In this document: positions 9,778-21,100 of the stretch, in pieces
Layout of the letters: each line of letters starts with the position of its first letter
How positions within the stretch are numbered: position 1 is the stretch's first letter
The notes under the pieces: generated by a model
Databases searched by the model: none
What the model was told of the DNA's origin: nothing
The model's input: only the letters and a program-made list of their open reading frames with translations
NCBI GenBank assembly: GCA_036511595.1
Contig: DATCBY010000034.1
Location: forward strand, 51,677-115,676
DNA from: DASZQY01 sp036511595
GTDB taxonomy: Bacteria > Pseudomonadota > Alphaproteobacteria > Rhizobiales > Kaistiaceae
Length of the DNA stretch: 64,000 bases
Direction: 5' to 3'
Made by a program: the position numbers and the translations under genes

Positions 9778-10179
9778 ATGATCGGACTTGTCCTCGTCAC
9801 CCACGGGCGACTGGCGGTCGAATTTCGCGCGGCGCTTGAGCACGTAGTTGGCGTCCAGTCGAACATTGAGACGATTTCCATCGGTCCCGACGACGAAGTC
9901 GAGCGACGGCGAAAGGATATCCTCGACGCCGTGCACGACGTCGACGACGGCAGCGGCGTCATCCTTCTCACCGATATGTTCGGCGGCACGCCCTCCAACC
10001 TCGCCATTTCGGTCATGGAACCGGGCAGGGTCGAGGTGGTGGCTGGTGTCAATTTGCCGATGTTGATCAAGCTCGCCAGCATCCGCAGCGACAAGCCGCT
10101 TGGCGCTGCGATCGACGATGCTCAGGATGCCGGCCGCAAGTACATCAACGTTGCCAGCCAGGTCCTCAACGGCAAATAG
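9778..10179 (+). CDS. PTS system EIIA component, mannose (Man) family
   Basis: A 133-residue soluble EIIA of the ManX type that would accept a phosphate from HPr on His9 (MIGLVLVTHG). The LLTDMFGGTPSNLA segment is diagnostic for this family. No EIIB/C/D transport partners are present, so a regulatory role is expected, as described for alphaproteobacterial PTS. The start at 9778 follows GAAGAAGG; an upstream in-frame ATG at 9688 would add 30 residues unlike the family. It lies 9 bp before the HPr gene. Confidence 0.88.
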   Translation: MIGLVLVTHGRLAVEFRAALEHVVGVQSNIETISIGPDDEVERRRKDILDAVHDVDDGSGVILLTDMFGGTPSNLAISVMEPGRVEVVAGVNLPMLIKLASIRSDKPLGAAIDDAQDAGRKYINVASQVLNGK

Positions 10180-10188
10180 CCCGTCGTC

Positions 10189-10494
10189 ATGACCGACCCC
10201 GCGACCGCCTCCCCGTCTGTCCCACGCTTCAGCCAGGATGTGCCGATCACCAACAAGAAGGGGCTGCACGCACGCGCCTCGGCGCACTTCGTGCGCTGCG
10301 CCGAGCAGTTCGACGCCACCGTCACCGTCGCCAAGGAGCAGTCGACCGTGGGCGGCACCTCGATCATGGGCTTGATGATGCTGTCCGCCGGACCGGGCTC
10401 GATCATCCGCATCACCGCCGAGGGAACGGACGCCGCGGCGGCGCTCGCGGCGCTTGCGGCGCTTGTTGCCAGCCGGTTCGGCGAAGAAGAATAG
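10189..10494 (+). CDS. ptsH: Phosphocarrier protein HPr (NPr-like)
   Basis: HPr relays phosphate from enzyme I to EIIA proteins. The 101-residue product has the active-site motif GLHARA with His27 and the regulatory serine region GGTSIMGLMML with Ser58, the expected HprK target. An N-terminal extension of ~15 residues precedes the HPr fold. Enzyme I (ptsP) is not in the window. PtsN (47.1-47.6 kb) is a likely further phosphate acceptor. Confidence 0.92.
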   Translation: MTDPATASPSVPRFSQDVPITNKKGLHARASAHFVRCAEQFDATVTVAKEQSTVGGTSIMGLMMLSAGPGSIIRITAEGTDAAAALAALAALVASRFGEEE

Positions 10495-10531
10495 AGCGAA
10501 GCTTCAACCCGCGCGTTGGGAACTTCGAGAC

Positions 10532-11776
10532 ATGGCGGTAAACGATTTCGAGGTCGTCGTTGTCGGCGCCGGAGCGGCCGGCATTGCCGCCGCGCGCAAA
10601 CTCAAGGATGCGGGCGTCGACACGCTTCTGGTCGAAGCGCGGGATCGCATTGGCGGGCGGGCGTGGACCGTCGATGCTGTTTCTGGCGTGCCGCTTGATC
10701 TCGGCTGCGGCTGGCTGCATTCCGCCGATCACAATCCATGGCGCGAGATTGCCGAGGCACAGGGGCGCACTATCGACCGCACACCCCCGCCTTGGGCGCG
10801 TGCGGTCTCGCCGACCGGAGCGGCGGTTCCGGAAATGGCGGCCTATGGCGAGGCGATCGGCGCATTTCGCGGAAAGCTCGCGGATTTTTCCGAAGGTGAG
10901 GCCGATGTCCCCGCGTCCGCGTTTCTGGAACCGGGCAGTCGGTGGAACGGAATGCTCGGTGCGGTGAGCACATTCTTCAGCGGTGCCGAACTTGACCGGG
11001 TCTCAACCCGCGATCTCGCGCGTTACGACGATACCGGCATCAACTGGCGCGTCGTCGAAGGCTACGGCCGGGTGGTGGTTGAAAGCGGCGCCGGGCTTGA
11101 CGTCAGGCTGAGCTGTCCGGTGCAGCGGGTCGACCGGCGCGGCAAGAGACTCCGCGTCGATACCGCCGATGGTCCGATCTCGGCGGATACGGTGATCGTC
11201 ACGCTGCCCACCAGTCTTCTCGCCGCGTCGCCGGATTTTTTCATGCCCCCACTGCCTGACAAGACTGAGGCGGCGGCCGGGTTGCCCCTAGGCCTCGCCG
11301 ACAAGCTGTTCCTGTCGCTTGACCACGCCGAGGATTTCGAGAGCGAAAGCCGCGCCTTCGGCCACACCGATCGTGTCGCCACCGCCGCCTATCACTTCCG
11401 GCCTTTCGGCCGGCCGCACATCGAGGCATATTTTGGCGGAACGTTGGCCGCCGATCTCGAACGGGCCGGCGCTGGCGCGTTCTTCGATTTTGCTGTGGCC
11501 GAACTCGTTGGCCTTTTCGGTGAAGGTTTCCGCGCACGCGTCGAACAGATCGGTCTGCACGCTTGGGCCGCCGACCCGTTTGCTCGCGGATCGTATTCCT
11601 ACGCATTGCCAGGCCGCGCCGATGAACGGACACGACTCGCTGATCCAGTGGAGAACCGGCTGTTCTTTGCGGGCGAAGCCTGCTCGACCGCAGATTATTC
11701 GACCGCCCATGGTGCGCTGCTTACGGGGAAGGCCGCGGCTGAACGGGCCATCACCAGAGTCCGGCTCACCACATAA
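10532..11776 (+). CDS. FAD-dependent amine oxidase family protein
   Basis: A 414-residue flavoprotein of the monoamine oxidase/NAD(P)-binding family. The N-terminal dinucleotide-binding motif is VVVVGAGAAGIAAARKL, followed by LLVEARDRIGGRAWT. The C-terminal FAD motif is RLFFAGEACSTADYSTAHGA. The substrate (a polyamine, amine or amino acid) cannot be read from sequence. The start at 10532 removes an upstream tail overlapping ptsH. The gene sits between ptsH and ahcY, which are usually adjacent in this order of bacteria, so it looks like an insertion into a conserved locus. Its TAA stop lies inside the palindrome that precedes ahcY. Confidence 0.85.
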   Translation: MAVNDFEVVVVGAGAAGIAAARKLKDAGVDTLLVEARDRIGGRAWTVDAVSGVPLDLGCGWLHSADHNPWREIAEAQGRTIDRTPPPWARAVSPTGAAVPEMAAYGEAIGAFRGKLADFSEGEADVPASAFLEPGSRWNGMLGAVSTFFSGAELDRVSTRDLARYDDTGINWRVVEGYGRVVVESGAGLDVRLSCPVQRVDRRGKRLRVDTADGPISADTVIVTLPTSLLAASPDFFMPPLPDKTEAAAGLPLGLADKLFLSLDHAEDFESESRAFGHTDRVATAAYHFRPFGRPHIEAYFGGTLAADLERAGAGAFFDFAVAELVGLFGEGFRARVEQIGLHAWAADPFARGSYSYALPGRADERTRLADPVENRLFFAGEACSTADYSTAHGALLTGKAAAERAITRVRLTT

Positions 11777-11788
11777 AGAAATCTTTAT
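11773..11788 (+). promoter_or_regulatory. Palindrome upstream of ahcY, SahR-like operator
   Basis: ATAAAG and CTTTAT form an inverted repeat with a 4-base AT spacer, about 85 bp before the ahcY start. It is a strikingly AT-rich palindrome in GC-rich DNA. From memory, SahR, an ArsR-family regulator of the S-adenosylhomocysteine/methionine cycle in Proteobacteria, binds sites of this form. The assignment to SahR is inference; the palindrome itself is plain. Confidence 0.55.
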
Positions 11789-11873
11789 ATCCTTATTGTC
11801 CCGTCCGCGATGCCCGGTTATAAGGCTTCCCGTCTGCCGCAAACCCCTTTCCTAGACTGCCAGGAGCACGTCC

Positions 11874-13277
<1,404 letters not shown>

Positions 13278-13472
13278 CGCGAGCGGTGTATCTGCGCAAC
13301 AGCACGCGACTTTTGCTCCGCGACCCGCTTCATGGGGATTCCCCAAGAGGCTATACATGGTGGTGATTCGCGAGGGCGCGTCGGGCTGTCTGCGGTCGCG
13401 TATCAAAGCCACCCATGAGTAGAGGGCTACGGCGGAAGGGTCCTTTGCATGCGATGGCATGGCGGGAGCGCG

Positions 13473-15923
13473 ATGGCGATTCGCCGAGCCGGACATGTCG
13501 TCTTCCTCGCCGCTGTCGTTCCTACCGCCGCTGACGCCCGCGATACATCCGCTCTCTTTAACGACAACGTCGATCTTGCCCAGATCGTTCTCATGGCATC
13601 GCTGCTTGGCGCGGTCGCCTTCGCCGTGCTCAGCACCATCCAACTCATCCGCGCTCGCAATCGCGCCGAGACGGAAAGCGCCCGGCTACGCATCCAGGTC
13701 GGTGACCTGAAGTCGATCGCCGATCGCGCCGAGGCCCTTGTCAACGAAGAGGATCAGCGTCTCGTTGCGTGGGGCGCGCCCGGCGATGGGCCGCTCGTCG
13801 CCGGGAAGCTCCCGACGCTCGCCGGCGCGCCGGCCGATCACGCCAGCTTCCTTGATTTTGCCGGCTGGCTGAGGCCGGAGTCCGCTGCCCGCCTCGCGCA
13901 TCTCATCGTTAGTCTGCGAAAAAAAGGGGAGCATTTTCAGCAGGTTGTTGCCACGGTAGAGGATCGCTTGATCGACGTGCGCGGGCGCACCGTCGCCGGC
14001 TCTGCCGTTGTGCGCTTTCGCGACCTGACCGGCGAGCGGCTGGCGCGAGCCGAGATCGAGGCGCGCCACGATCTCCTCGCCGCCGAGGTCGAGACGACCC
14101 GCGCCATGCTGGCCTCCGCGCCCATGCCGATCTGGCTCCGCGATCGGAAGAACGCCCTGGCTTGGGTCAACGCCGCCTACGCCGCCGCTGTTGAGGCCAA
14201 GGACGAAGCGGCTGCCGTTGCTCTCGGTCTGGAACTCCTCGACACCAACGGCCGCAACGCGATTGCCGCCGCCCATGTCGGTGATCCGGTTTTCGCCAAG
14301 CGTCTATCGGCGATTGTCGCCGGGGCTCGTCGTATCTTCGATGTTGCCGATATCGCCTCCGCCGACGGCAGCGCCGGTATCGCCGTTGACGTTACCGAAG
14401 TCGAAGCAGCGCAGGCGGCCCTCCGCCGCGAAGTCGATTTCAACGCCCGCACGCTCGACCAATTGCAGACCGCCGTCGCGATCTTCGGACCCGATCGCCG
14501 GTTGAAATCCTACAACGCCGCTTATCGCGCTCTTTTCGAACTCGATCCGGCTTTCCTCGAGTCGGCGCCCGATGAAGCGGCGATTCTCGATCGCCTGCGC
14601 GCCGCGCGAAAACTTCCCGAGCAGGCCGACTTCCGTTCCTGGCGGGCAGACCTTTTTTCTGCCTATCGCTCGGTCGAGGCGCGCGAGCAGTGGTGGCACA
14701 TGCCGGATGGCCAGACGCTCCGCGTCATCGCCAACCCCCATCCGCAGGGCGGCGCCACCTGGGTTTACGAGAACGTCACCGAGCGACTCGATCTGGAAAG
14801 CCGCTACAACGCGCTAGTCAGCGTGCAGGGCGAAACCCTCGATCATCTTACCGAGGGCGTCGCGGTTTTCGGTTCCGACGGCCGCATCCGCCTCAACAAT
14901 CCTTCCTTCGCCGACGTCTGGTCGCTGGACGGCGAATTCCTGGCCGGCCGTCCGCACGTCTCCGAGATCGTCGCAGCCTGCCGCCGTCCCGGCGACGACG
15001 ACGCCATGTGGCATCGCTTTACCGCGTGTGTCGCCGGCCTCGACGAAAATCGCGCCTCGATATCGGGGAGGATGGAGCGTCCGGACGGTCGCGTCATCGA
15101 CTATGCCACCGTACCGCTCCCCGACGGTCAGACCATGGTGACCTTTGTCGACGTTACCGATTCGATCCAGGTCGAACGCGCCCTGGTCGAGCGCAACGAG
15201 GCCCTTGAGGCGGGCGATAGCCTGAAAAACGCCTTCATTCACCACGTGTCGTACGAACTGCGCTCGCCGTTGACCAACATCATCGGCTTCGCCCAGCTTC
15301 TCGCCGATGCGCGGATTGGCCCGCTCAATCTCAAGCAGCGCGAGTATACCGGCTACATCATGTCGTCGAGCGCCGAGCTGCTGGCCATCGTCAACGATAT
15401 CCTCGACCTCACCACTATCGACGCGGGCATCATGGGTCTCGATCTCGGCGAGGTCGACGTCGCGGCGGCGGTGGCCGCCGCGATAGACGAGGTCCATGAT
15501 CGCCTCGATCAGGCTCACATTCGCATCGCGGTCTCCGTCGCCCCCGATGTCGGCGGATTGATCGCCGACGACCGTCGCGTTCGCCAGATACTCTTCAATC
15601 TGCTGTCGAACGCCATTGCCTTCTCGCGGGATGGTGGTCGTATCCGCGTCGCCGCCGCGCGGGCGCAGGGATTCATCGAATTCACCGTAACCGATGAAGG
15701 CGCGGGCATTCCATCCGGCTTTGTCGGCTCCGTCTTCGACCGGTTCGCCAGCCTGTCCCGGGGCGCCACGCGCGGCGGTGTCGGCCTCGGTCTGTCGATC
15801 GTCAAGAGCTTCGTCGCCCTCCACGGCGGCACGGTCGAAATCGCCTCGGAGGAAGGAAAAGGCACCGTCGCCAAGGTGCGCCTTCCGGTCCGCCCGGCGC
15901 TTGACGTCGCCGCTGCCGAGTGA
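13473..15923 (+). CDS. divL: DivL-like PAS sensor kinase with Tyr in place of the phospho-His
   Basis: A membrane-anchored sensor kinase of 816 residues. An N-terminal signal/anchor and a second TM segment (IVLMASLLGAVAFAVLSTI) are followed by several PAS-like domains, a dimerisation helix and an intact ATPase domain (NLLSNAIAFSR, VTDEGAGIP, GVGLGLSIVKSF). The H-box reads HHVSYELRSPLTN, so the position of the phospho-His is Tyr594. That substitution is the signature of Caulobacter DivL, which controls the CckA-CtrA phosphorelay. Start: 13473 has GGGAG upstream; 13449 would add eight residues. Its place between ahcY and tsaE is a common rhizobial order. The divL name rests on the Tyr and the domain layout. 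Confidence 0.75.
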   Translation: MAIRRAGHVVFLAAVVPTAADARDTSALFNDNVDLAQIVLMASLLGAVAFAVLSTIQLIRARNRAETESARLRIQVGDLKSIADRAEALVNEEDQRLVAWGAPGDGPLVAGKLPTLAGAPADHASFLDFAGWLRPESAARLAHLIVSLRKKGEHFQQVVATVEDRLIDVRGRTVAGSAVVRFRDLTGERLARAEIEARHDLLAAEVETTRAMLASAPMPIWLRDRKNALAWVNAAYAAAVEAKDEAAAVALGLELLDTNGRNAIAAAHVGDPVFAKRLSAIVAGARRIFDVADIASADGSAGIAVDVTEVEAAQAALRREVDFNARTLDQLQTAVAIFGPDRRLKSYNAAYRALFELDPAFLESAPDEAAILDRLRAARKLPEQADFRSWRADLFSAYRSVEAREQWWHMPDGQTLRVIANPHPQGGATWVYENVTERLDLESRYNALVSVQGETLDHLTEGVAVFGSDGRIRLNNPSFADVWSLDGEFLAGRPHVSEIVAACRRPGDDDAMWHRFTACVAGLDENRASISGRMERPDGRVIDYATVPLPDGQTMVTFVDVTDSIQVERALVERNEALEAGDSLKNAFIHHVSYELRSPLTNIIGFAQLLADARIGPLNLKQREYTGYIMSSSAELLAIVNDILDLTTIDAGIMGLDLGEVDVAAAVAAAIDEVHDRLDQAHIRIAVSVAPDVGGLIADDRRVRQILFNLLSNAIAFSRDGGRIRVAAARAQGFIEFTVTDEGAGIPSGFVGSVFDRFASLSRGATRGGVGLGLSIVKSFVALHGGTVEIASEEGKGTVAKVRLPVRPALDVAAAE

Positions 15924-15936
15924 ACTCACTCGTCGC

Positions 15937-17421
15937 GTGCCGCCGTCCGAAGACGTTCCGCTTATCATCGACCTGCCCGACGAGGCGGCGACCGCTCGCC
16001 TCGCCGAGGACCTCGCCGTCCGCCTGATGCCGGGCGATGTCGTCGGGCTCTCCGGCGGCCTCGGCGCCGGCAAGACGACGTTTGCCCGGGCTCTCATCCG
16101 CGCGCTCGCCGATATCCCCGATCTGGAGGTGCCGAGCCCGACCTTCACGCTTGCCCAAACCTACGCCGCCGGGCGCTTGCCGGTGACCCACCTCGATCTC
16201 TATCGTCTGACCAGTCCGGCGGAACTCGAAGAGATCGGCTTCTTTGAAGCGATCGGCGAGGGGGCGGCACTTGTCGAATGGCCGGAACAAGGTGGCGATC
16301 GCATGCCGAGAGATTCACTCGACATCGCCTTCGCTATCTCGGGCAACGGCCGTCGCGCCACTGTGACCGGGGGACAGGAAATCCTCGCCCGCTTTGCCCG
16401 CAGCCGCGCGGTCCGCGCCTTCCTCGATCGCTCGGGCCGGCGAGGCGCTATCCGCCGGCACATGCAGGGTGATGCTTCGACGCGTACATACGAGCGCGTT
16501 GTCAGCGGCGGCCGCACGGAGGTACTCATGGACTGGCCGGCGAGTGGCCAGTTCACTGCCGGCGATCCGCGCGCCGCATTTCGCGCCCGCGACGCCCGCT
16601 CGTTCGTTGCCGTTGATCGCGCGCTGCGCGGCGCCGGTCTTTCTGCGCCGGAAGTTTGCGCCGGCGACACCGGCTCGGGGCTGCTGCTTATGGAATATTT
16701 TGGCCACGAAGGCGTCGTGGTCGACAGCGCTCCCGTCCGCGAGCGCTATCGCGTGGCAATCGAGGCATTGGCGGTCCTGCACAGGCAAGCACGCGATGCC
16801 GGCCTCCCGCTCCCCGAAGGCGGCATCCATCGCCTGCCCGCCTTCGCTGGTGCGGCGCTGATGGCCGAGATCGGCATATTCGCGGACTGGTACGTGCCTC
16901 ATGCGATCGGCGCGCCGCTGGCGGGCGAAAGTCGCGCCGAGCTTATGGCGATCTGGATGGCGCTGGCCGAGCGGTTGGCGCGGGCCGAGCGGAGCTGGAT
17001 GCTGTTCGACGTTCAGTCGGCCAATCTTTTTTGGCTGCCGGGACGGGAGGGCATCGCCCGCATCGGGTTCATCGACTTCCAGGATATGTTCGTCGGGCCT
17101 GCGGCCTACGACGTCGCGGCGCTCTGCCTTGATGCGCGCGTTGATATTGCTCCCGTTCTCACGGACGAATTGCGCGATCTGTACTGCGCATTGCGCGGCT
17201 GGGGGCCGGGCGTGGCGGCCGATTCTTTCGTCGAAGCGTTCGCGATCAGCGCAGCCTTGCGCACCATGAAGAACATGGGTGCCTTTGCGCGCCTGAATAG
17301 CGCCGGAAAGCCACATTATATCAGCCACTTGCAAAGGATGCGTGGGTATCTCGCCCGTGCGCTGTCGCACCCCGTTCTTTCCCCCTTGGCCCTCTGGTAT
17401 GAGAGGCACCTGCCATCCTGA
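15937..17421 (+). CDS. tsaE: Fusion of TsaE ATPase and AmgK-like sugar phosphotransferase
   Basis: The N-terminal ~150 residues are TsaE (P-loop GGLGAGKTTF near 38, then SPTFTLAQTY and HLDLYRL), the ATPase of the t6A37 tRNA-modification complex. The C-terminal ~330 residues form an aminoglycoside-phosphotransferase-type kinase domain with IDFQDMFVGPAAYDVA as its metal-binding loop. In the catalytic loop Asp358 and the Asn are kept, while Gln360 occupies the place where I would expect His. With the nucleotidyltransferase downstream, the kinase half resembles AmgK of MurNAc/GlcNAc recycling. The fusion is recurrent in rhizobia. The start is probably the GTG at 15937, 13 bp after divL; no good ribosome-binding site is visible, so it could be further upstream. 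Confidence 0.85.
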   Translation: MPPSEDVPLIIDLPDEAATARLAEDLAVRLMPGDVVGLSGGLGAGKTTFARALIRALADIPDLEVPSPTFTLAQTYAAGRLPVTHLDLYRLTSPAELEEIGFFEAIGEGAALVEWPEQGGDRMPRDSLDIAFAISGNGRRATVTGGQEILARFARSRAVRAFLDRSGRRGAIRRHMQGDASTRTYERVVSGGRTEVLMDWPASGQFTAGDPRAAFRARDARSFVAVDRALRGAGLSAPEVCAGDTGSGLLLMEYFGHEGVVVDSAPVRERYRVAIEALAVLHRQARDAGLPLPEGGIHRLPAFAGAALMAEIGIFADWYVPHAIGAPLAGESRAELMAIWMALAERLARAERSWMLFDVQSANLFWLPGREGIARIGFIDFQDMFVGPAAYDVAALCLDARVDIAPVLTDELRDLYCALRGWGPGVAADSFVEAFAISAALRTMKNMGAFARLNSAGKPHYISHLQRMRGYLARALSHPVLSPLALWYERHLPS

Positions 17422-17436
17422 ACATCAGGCCAAGCG

Positions 17437-18168
17437 ATGTCCGACCAGTCGATCAAGCCGAAACGCGCCATGATCCTCGCTGCCGGCCTCGGCAAGCGCA
17501 TGCGGCCGATCACCGTCACCACCCCAAAGCCGCTGGTCGAGGTTGGCGGCCGCGCACTGATCGACCGGGTACTCGACCGGCTCGAACGTGCCGGTGTCGA
17601 TGACGTCGTCGTCAATGTCCACTACCTTGCCGATCTTGTCGGGGTCCACGTCGCCCGGCGTCCGCGACCCGCCGTCACCATCTCGGATGAACGCGACCGT
17701 CTGCTCGATACCGGCGGCGGCATCGCCAAGGCGCTGCCCAGGCTTGGCCCGGCGCCGTTCTATGTGATGAATTCGGACTCCTTCTGGATCGAAGGCGCGC
17801 GCCCGAATCTCGATTGGCTGGCCGCGGGCTGGCGCGACGATCGCATGGATGCGCTCTTGCTGGTTGCCGCGACTGTGCGCACGATCGGCTACAGCGGCCG
17901 CGGCGATTTCCGCATGGATCCGGCCGGTCGCCTTGTCCGCCGTCCCGAACGCGAGGTGGTGCCGTTCGTTTATGCCGGCGCCGCCATACTCCACCCGCGC
18001 CTGTTCGCGGATGCGCCGCTCGATCCCTTCTCGCTCAATTTTCTCTTCAACCGGGCAATGGAAGCCGGGCGTTTATACGGCGTGCGTCTTGACGGCCTGT
18101 GGCTGCATGTCGGCACGCCTGAGGCCATCGGCGAAGCCGAACTGACTATCGCCGACAGCGCCGCCTGA
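17437..18168 (+). CDS. murU: MurU-like nucleotidyltransferase
   Basis: A 243-residue sugar-1-phosphate nucleotidyltransferase with the signature MILAAGLGKRMRPIT near residue 11, then PKPLVEVGGRALI and the metal-site segment YVMNSDSFW. MurU makes UDP-MurNAc from MurNAc-1-phosphate in the AmgK/MurU cell-wall recycling route. Immediate linkage (15 bp) to an AmgK-like kinase domain is the main reason for this assignment; mannose-1-phosphate guanylyltransferase-type activity is the alternative. It is followed 5 bp later by addB. Confidence 0.78.
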   Translation: MSDQSIKPKRAMILAAGLGKRMRPITVTTPKPLVEVGGRALIDRVLDRLERAGVDDVVVNVHYLADLVGVHVARRPRPAVTISDERDRLLDTGGGIAKALPRLGPAPFYVMNSDSFWIEGARPNLDWLAAGWRDDRMDALLLVAATVRTIGYSGRGDFRMDPAGRLVRRPEREVVPFVYAGAAILHPRLFADAPLDPFSLNFLFNRAMEAGRLYGVRLDGLWLHVGTPEAIGEAELTIADSAA

Positions 18169-18173
18169 CGGCA

Positions 18174-21100
18174 ATGGCGGGAGCGCCGCAGCAACCGCGC
18201 GTTTTCACCATTCAGGGCGGCGTGCCCTTCCTGCCGACGCTCGCCGATGCTCTTGTTTCCGGCGAGCTGGTGTCGTTCGAGCGTGGCGATCCGCTGGCGC
18301 TCGCCGCCGTGACCATTCTCGTGCCGACCCGGCGCGCCGCCCGCGCCTTCGGCGATGTCCTCATCGATCGTCTCGGCAGCGAAGCAGTTATCCTGCCGGT
18401 TATCCGCCCGATAGGCGATCTCGACGAGGAAGACCATCTGCTGGCCGCGGCGGCGAAGTCGACGGACGAACGGCTTGCCCTGCCGCCGGCAATTGCGCCA
18501 CTTACCCGCCGCCTGGCGCTTACCCGCCTGGCGCTTGCGTGGGCGAGCGGTATCCGTCGCGAAGTCCTCGGCCTCGCCGAAGACGAGCCGCTGCGGATCC
18601 CCGCCTCGGCCGCGGACGCGGCCCGGCTTGCAGCCGACCTCGAGCGACTGATCGACGACATGAGGACGGCCGGTGTTGACTTGTCGAAGATAGCGACGCT
18701 GGTTCCCGACGATCACGCCCGCTACTTCCAGCTCACCCTCGAATTCCTGCGCATCGTGTCGGAACGTTGGCCGCAGTATCTACTGGAAGCGGGGCGCGCC
18801 GATCCTGCTGCTCGTCGTGACAGCCTCATCCGGGCCGCGGCGGCGCGCATCGCCGCGCGCGGCTCAACCGGCCCGATCGTCGCCGCCGGCTCGTCCGGCT
18901 CAATTCCAGCGACCGCGCTTCTGCTGAGTGCGATCGCCCGACTGCCGAACGGCGCCGTGGTTCTGCCCGGCCTCGACCAGCACCTCGATGAGGCCGGCTG
19001 GGACGCCATCGATGCCTCGGAGGCGGACGCCGGCTTCGGCCATCCACAGCGCGCCCTCAAGCAGCTCATCCGCGCCATCGGCATTGCGCGCCAGGATGTG
19101 AAGCCGTTGGGCGCTCGGTCGACGGCAGGTGACGCGCGTAGCCGCCTGCTCTCCGAGGCGATCCGGCCGGCGGAGACCCTGGATGCGTGGGCAGCTTTCC
19201 ATTCCACGCCCGAAGCCCTGGCGGGTATAGCGCTGCTTACCGCGCGCAATGAGCAGGAGGAGGCGACCGCCATCGCGCTGGCCATGCGCGAGACTCTGGA
19301 GACTCCCGGCGCCACCGCCGCGCTCGTCACCCCGGATCGCACGTTGGCCCGCCGGGTTGCCGCTGAACTCGGCCGCTGGAAGCTGACTGTGGATGATTCC
19401 GCCGGCGTGCCGCTTGGTCGCGAGCCGCATGGCATTTTTGCGCGCCTGCTGACCGAAGCGGCCGCCTCCGATGCCGAGCCGGTCAAGCTTCTGGCACTCC
19501 TCAAGCATCCTCTCGCGGCCTTCGGCATGTCACCGCCGCGATGCCGGCTGGCGGCGCGCGTTCTTGAAATCGCGCTCTTTCGCGGCCATCGCGTCGCCGG
19601 GGGAATCGACGGACTGTCGGCGGCCCTGGCCACTGCCAGAGCCGCCACAGCCACCGAGAAGCATGCGCCAGCTACCCGTCGCCGCCTCGACGAACGTCAG
19701 TGGACGCTTGCCGCCGAACTCGTCGTCAGCATCGTGGCTGTCCTCGCTCCGCTCACGAACATCATTCGCGCCAATACATCCGTGTCGGCTGCCGCCGCGG
19801 CCGAGATATTGACTGCGGCGCTTGCCGGGGCCGCGACCGACGATACTGGTAGCGCCGAAGCACTCTGGGGGGACGTGGCGGGCAATGCGCTGGCGCGCTT
19901 CCTGGCGGACCTCGCCGGCAACGCCGAGGCGAGCGCTCTGACGCTGCCCGCCGGCGATCTGCCCTTTCTGCTGGCGGCCCTCCTCGACGATGCCACCGTG
20001 CAGCGACCGGCCGGCGGCGATCCGCGCCTTCACATCTGGGGCACGCTGGAAGCCCGCCTGCAATCGGCCGACCTTCTCATCCTCGGTGGCCTTGACGAAG
20101 GCGTCTGGCCGGTCGCGACGCGCACCGACCCGTGGTTGTCGCGCGCGATGCGTGCGGCCCTCGGTCTGCCGTCGCCCGAGCGTCGTTTGGGCCTTGCGGC
20201 CCACGATTTCTTTCAAGCACTCGCCGCCACCAACGTCGTCGTCACTCGCGCGGAAAAGCGCGGCGGCTCACCGACCGTCGCATCACGCTGGCTGCAGCGT
20301 CTGCGCGCTCTCATTGGCGAGGAGCAGGCGAGCGAATTGGCGGCGCGTGGCGACCGTCTGGTCGATCTCGCGCGCTCTCTCGATGTGGCCACCGGCACAG
20401 TCACTCCCATCCGCCGGCCCGATCCGCGGCCTCCGCTGGCGGCTCGCCCCGCCAGCCTCTCGGTCACCGAGATCGAAACCCTGATCCGCGATCCCTATGC
20501 AATCTACGCACGCCGGATTCTGAGACTGGAGCCCCTCGATCCCCTCGGCCGCCCGCCCGACGGCGGTCTGCGCGGTACGCTTGTCCACGAAGCGCTCGGC
20601 AGGTTCATCAAGGAATGGCGTGGTCCCTATGACGCTTCCGCCGAAGCGCGGCTCGGAGCAATCGCCGCCGAGGTGCTGCGCGAGGTCGAGGATTTTCCCG
20701 ACGTCCACGCCGTGTGGTCGATACGTTTTGCCGCAATCGCCTGCTGGTTCGTTGGGTTCGAGGCGGCCCGCGACAAGCGGGTTGCCGCGCGGCACGCCGA
20801 GATAGACGGCGCCATGCCGGTGCTGCCGGGCGTCTTCACGCTCCGCGGCCGCGCCGATCGCGTCGACCTCATGGTCGATCGCTCTGTTGCGATCTACGAC
20901 TTTAAAACCGCGACGCCGCAAACCGACCGTTCCGTCTTCGCCGGCCTGACGCCGCAGATGACGCTGGAAGCCGCGATGGCCCGCGCCGGTGGCTTCCCGG
21001 GCATTCCCGCCAACGCTCTCATCAGCGACTTGGCCTGGCTGGCCGTCGGCAAGCTCGGCCGCGAGGATCCTTACACCACCGCAGTGAAGCGCGGCGAGAA

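Noticed and set aside
11777..11873. SAM or SAH riboswitch before ahcY
   Set aside because: I looked for SAM-II or SAH-type conserved stretches but saw no convincing pseudoknot. The palindrome fits a protein operator better.
13334..13344. GGGGATTCCCC palindrome after ahcY as a terminator or operator
   Set aside because: The palindrome is only 5+1+5 bases, without a T-run or a match to a binding site that I know.
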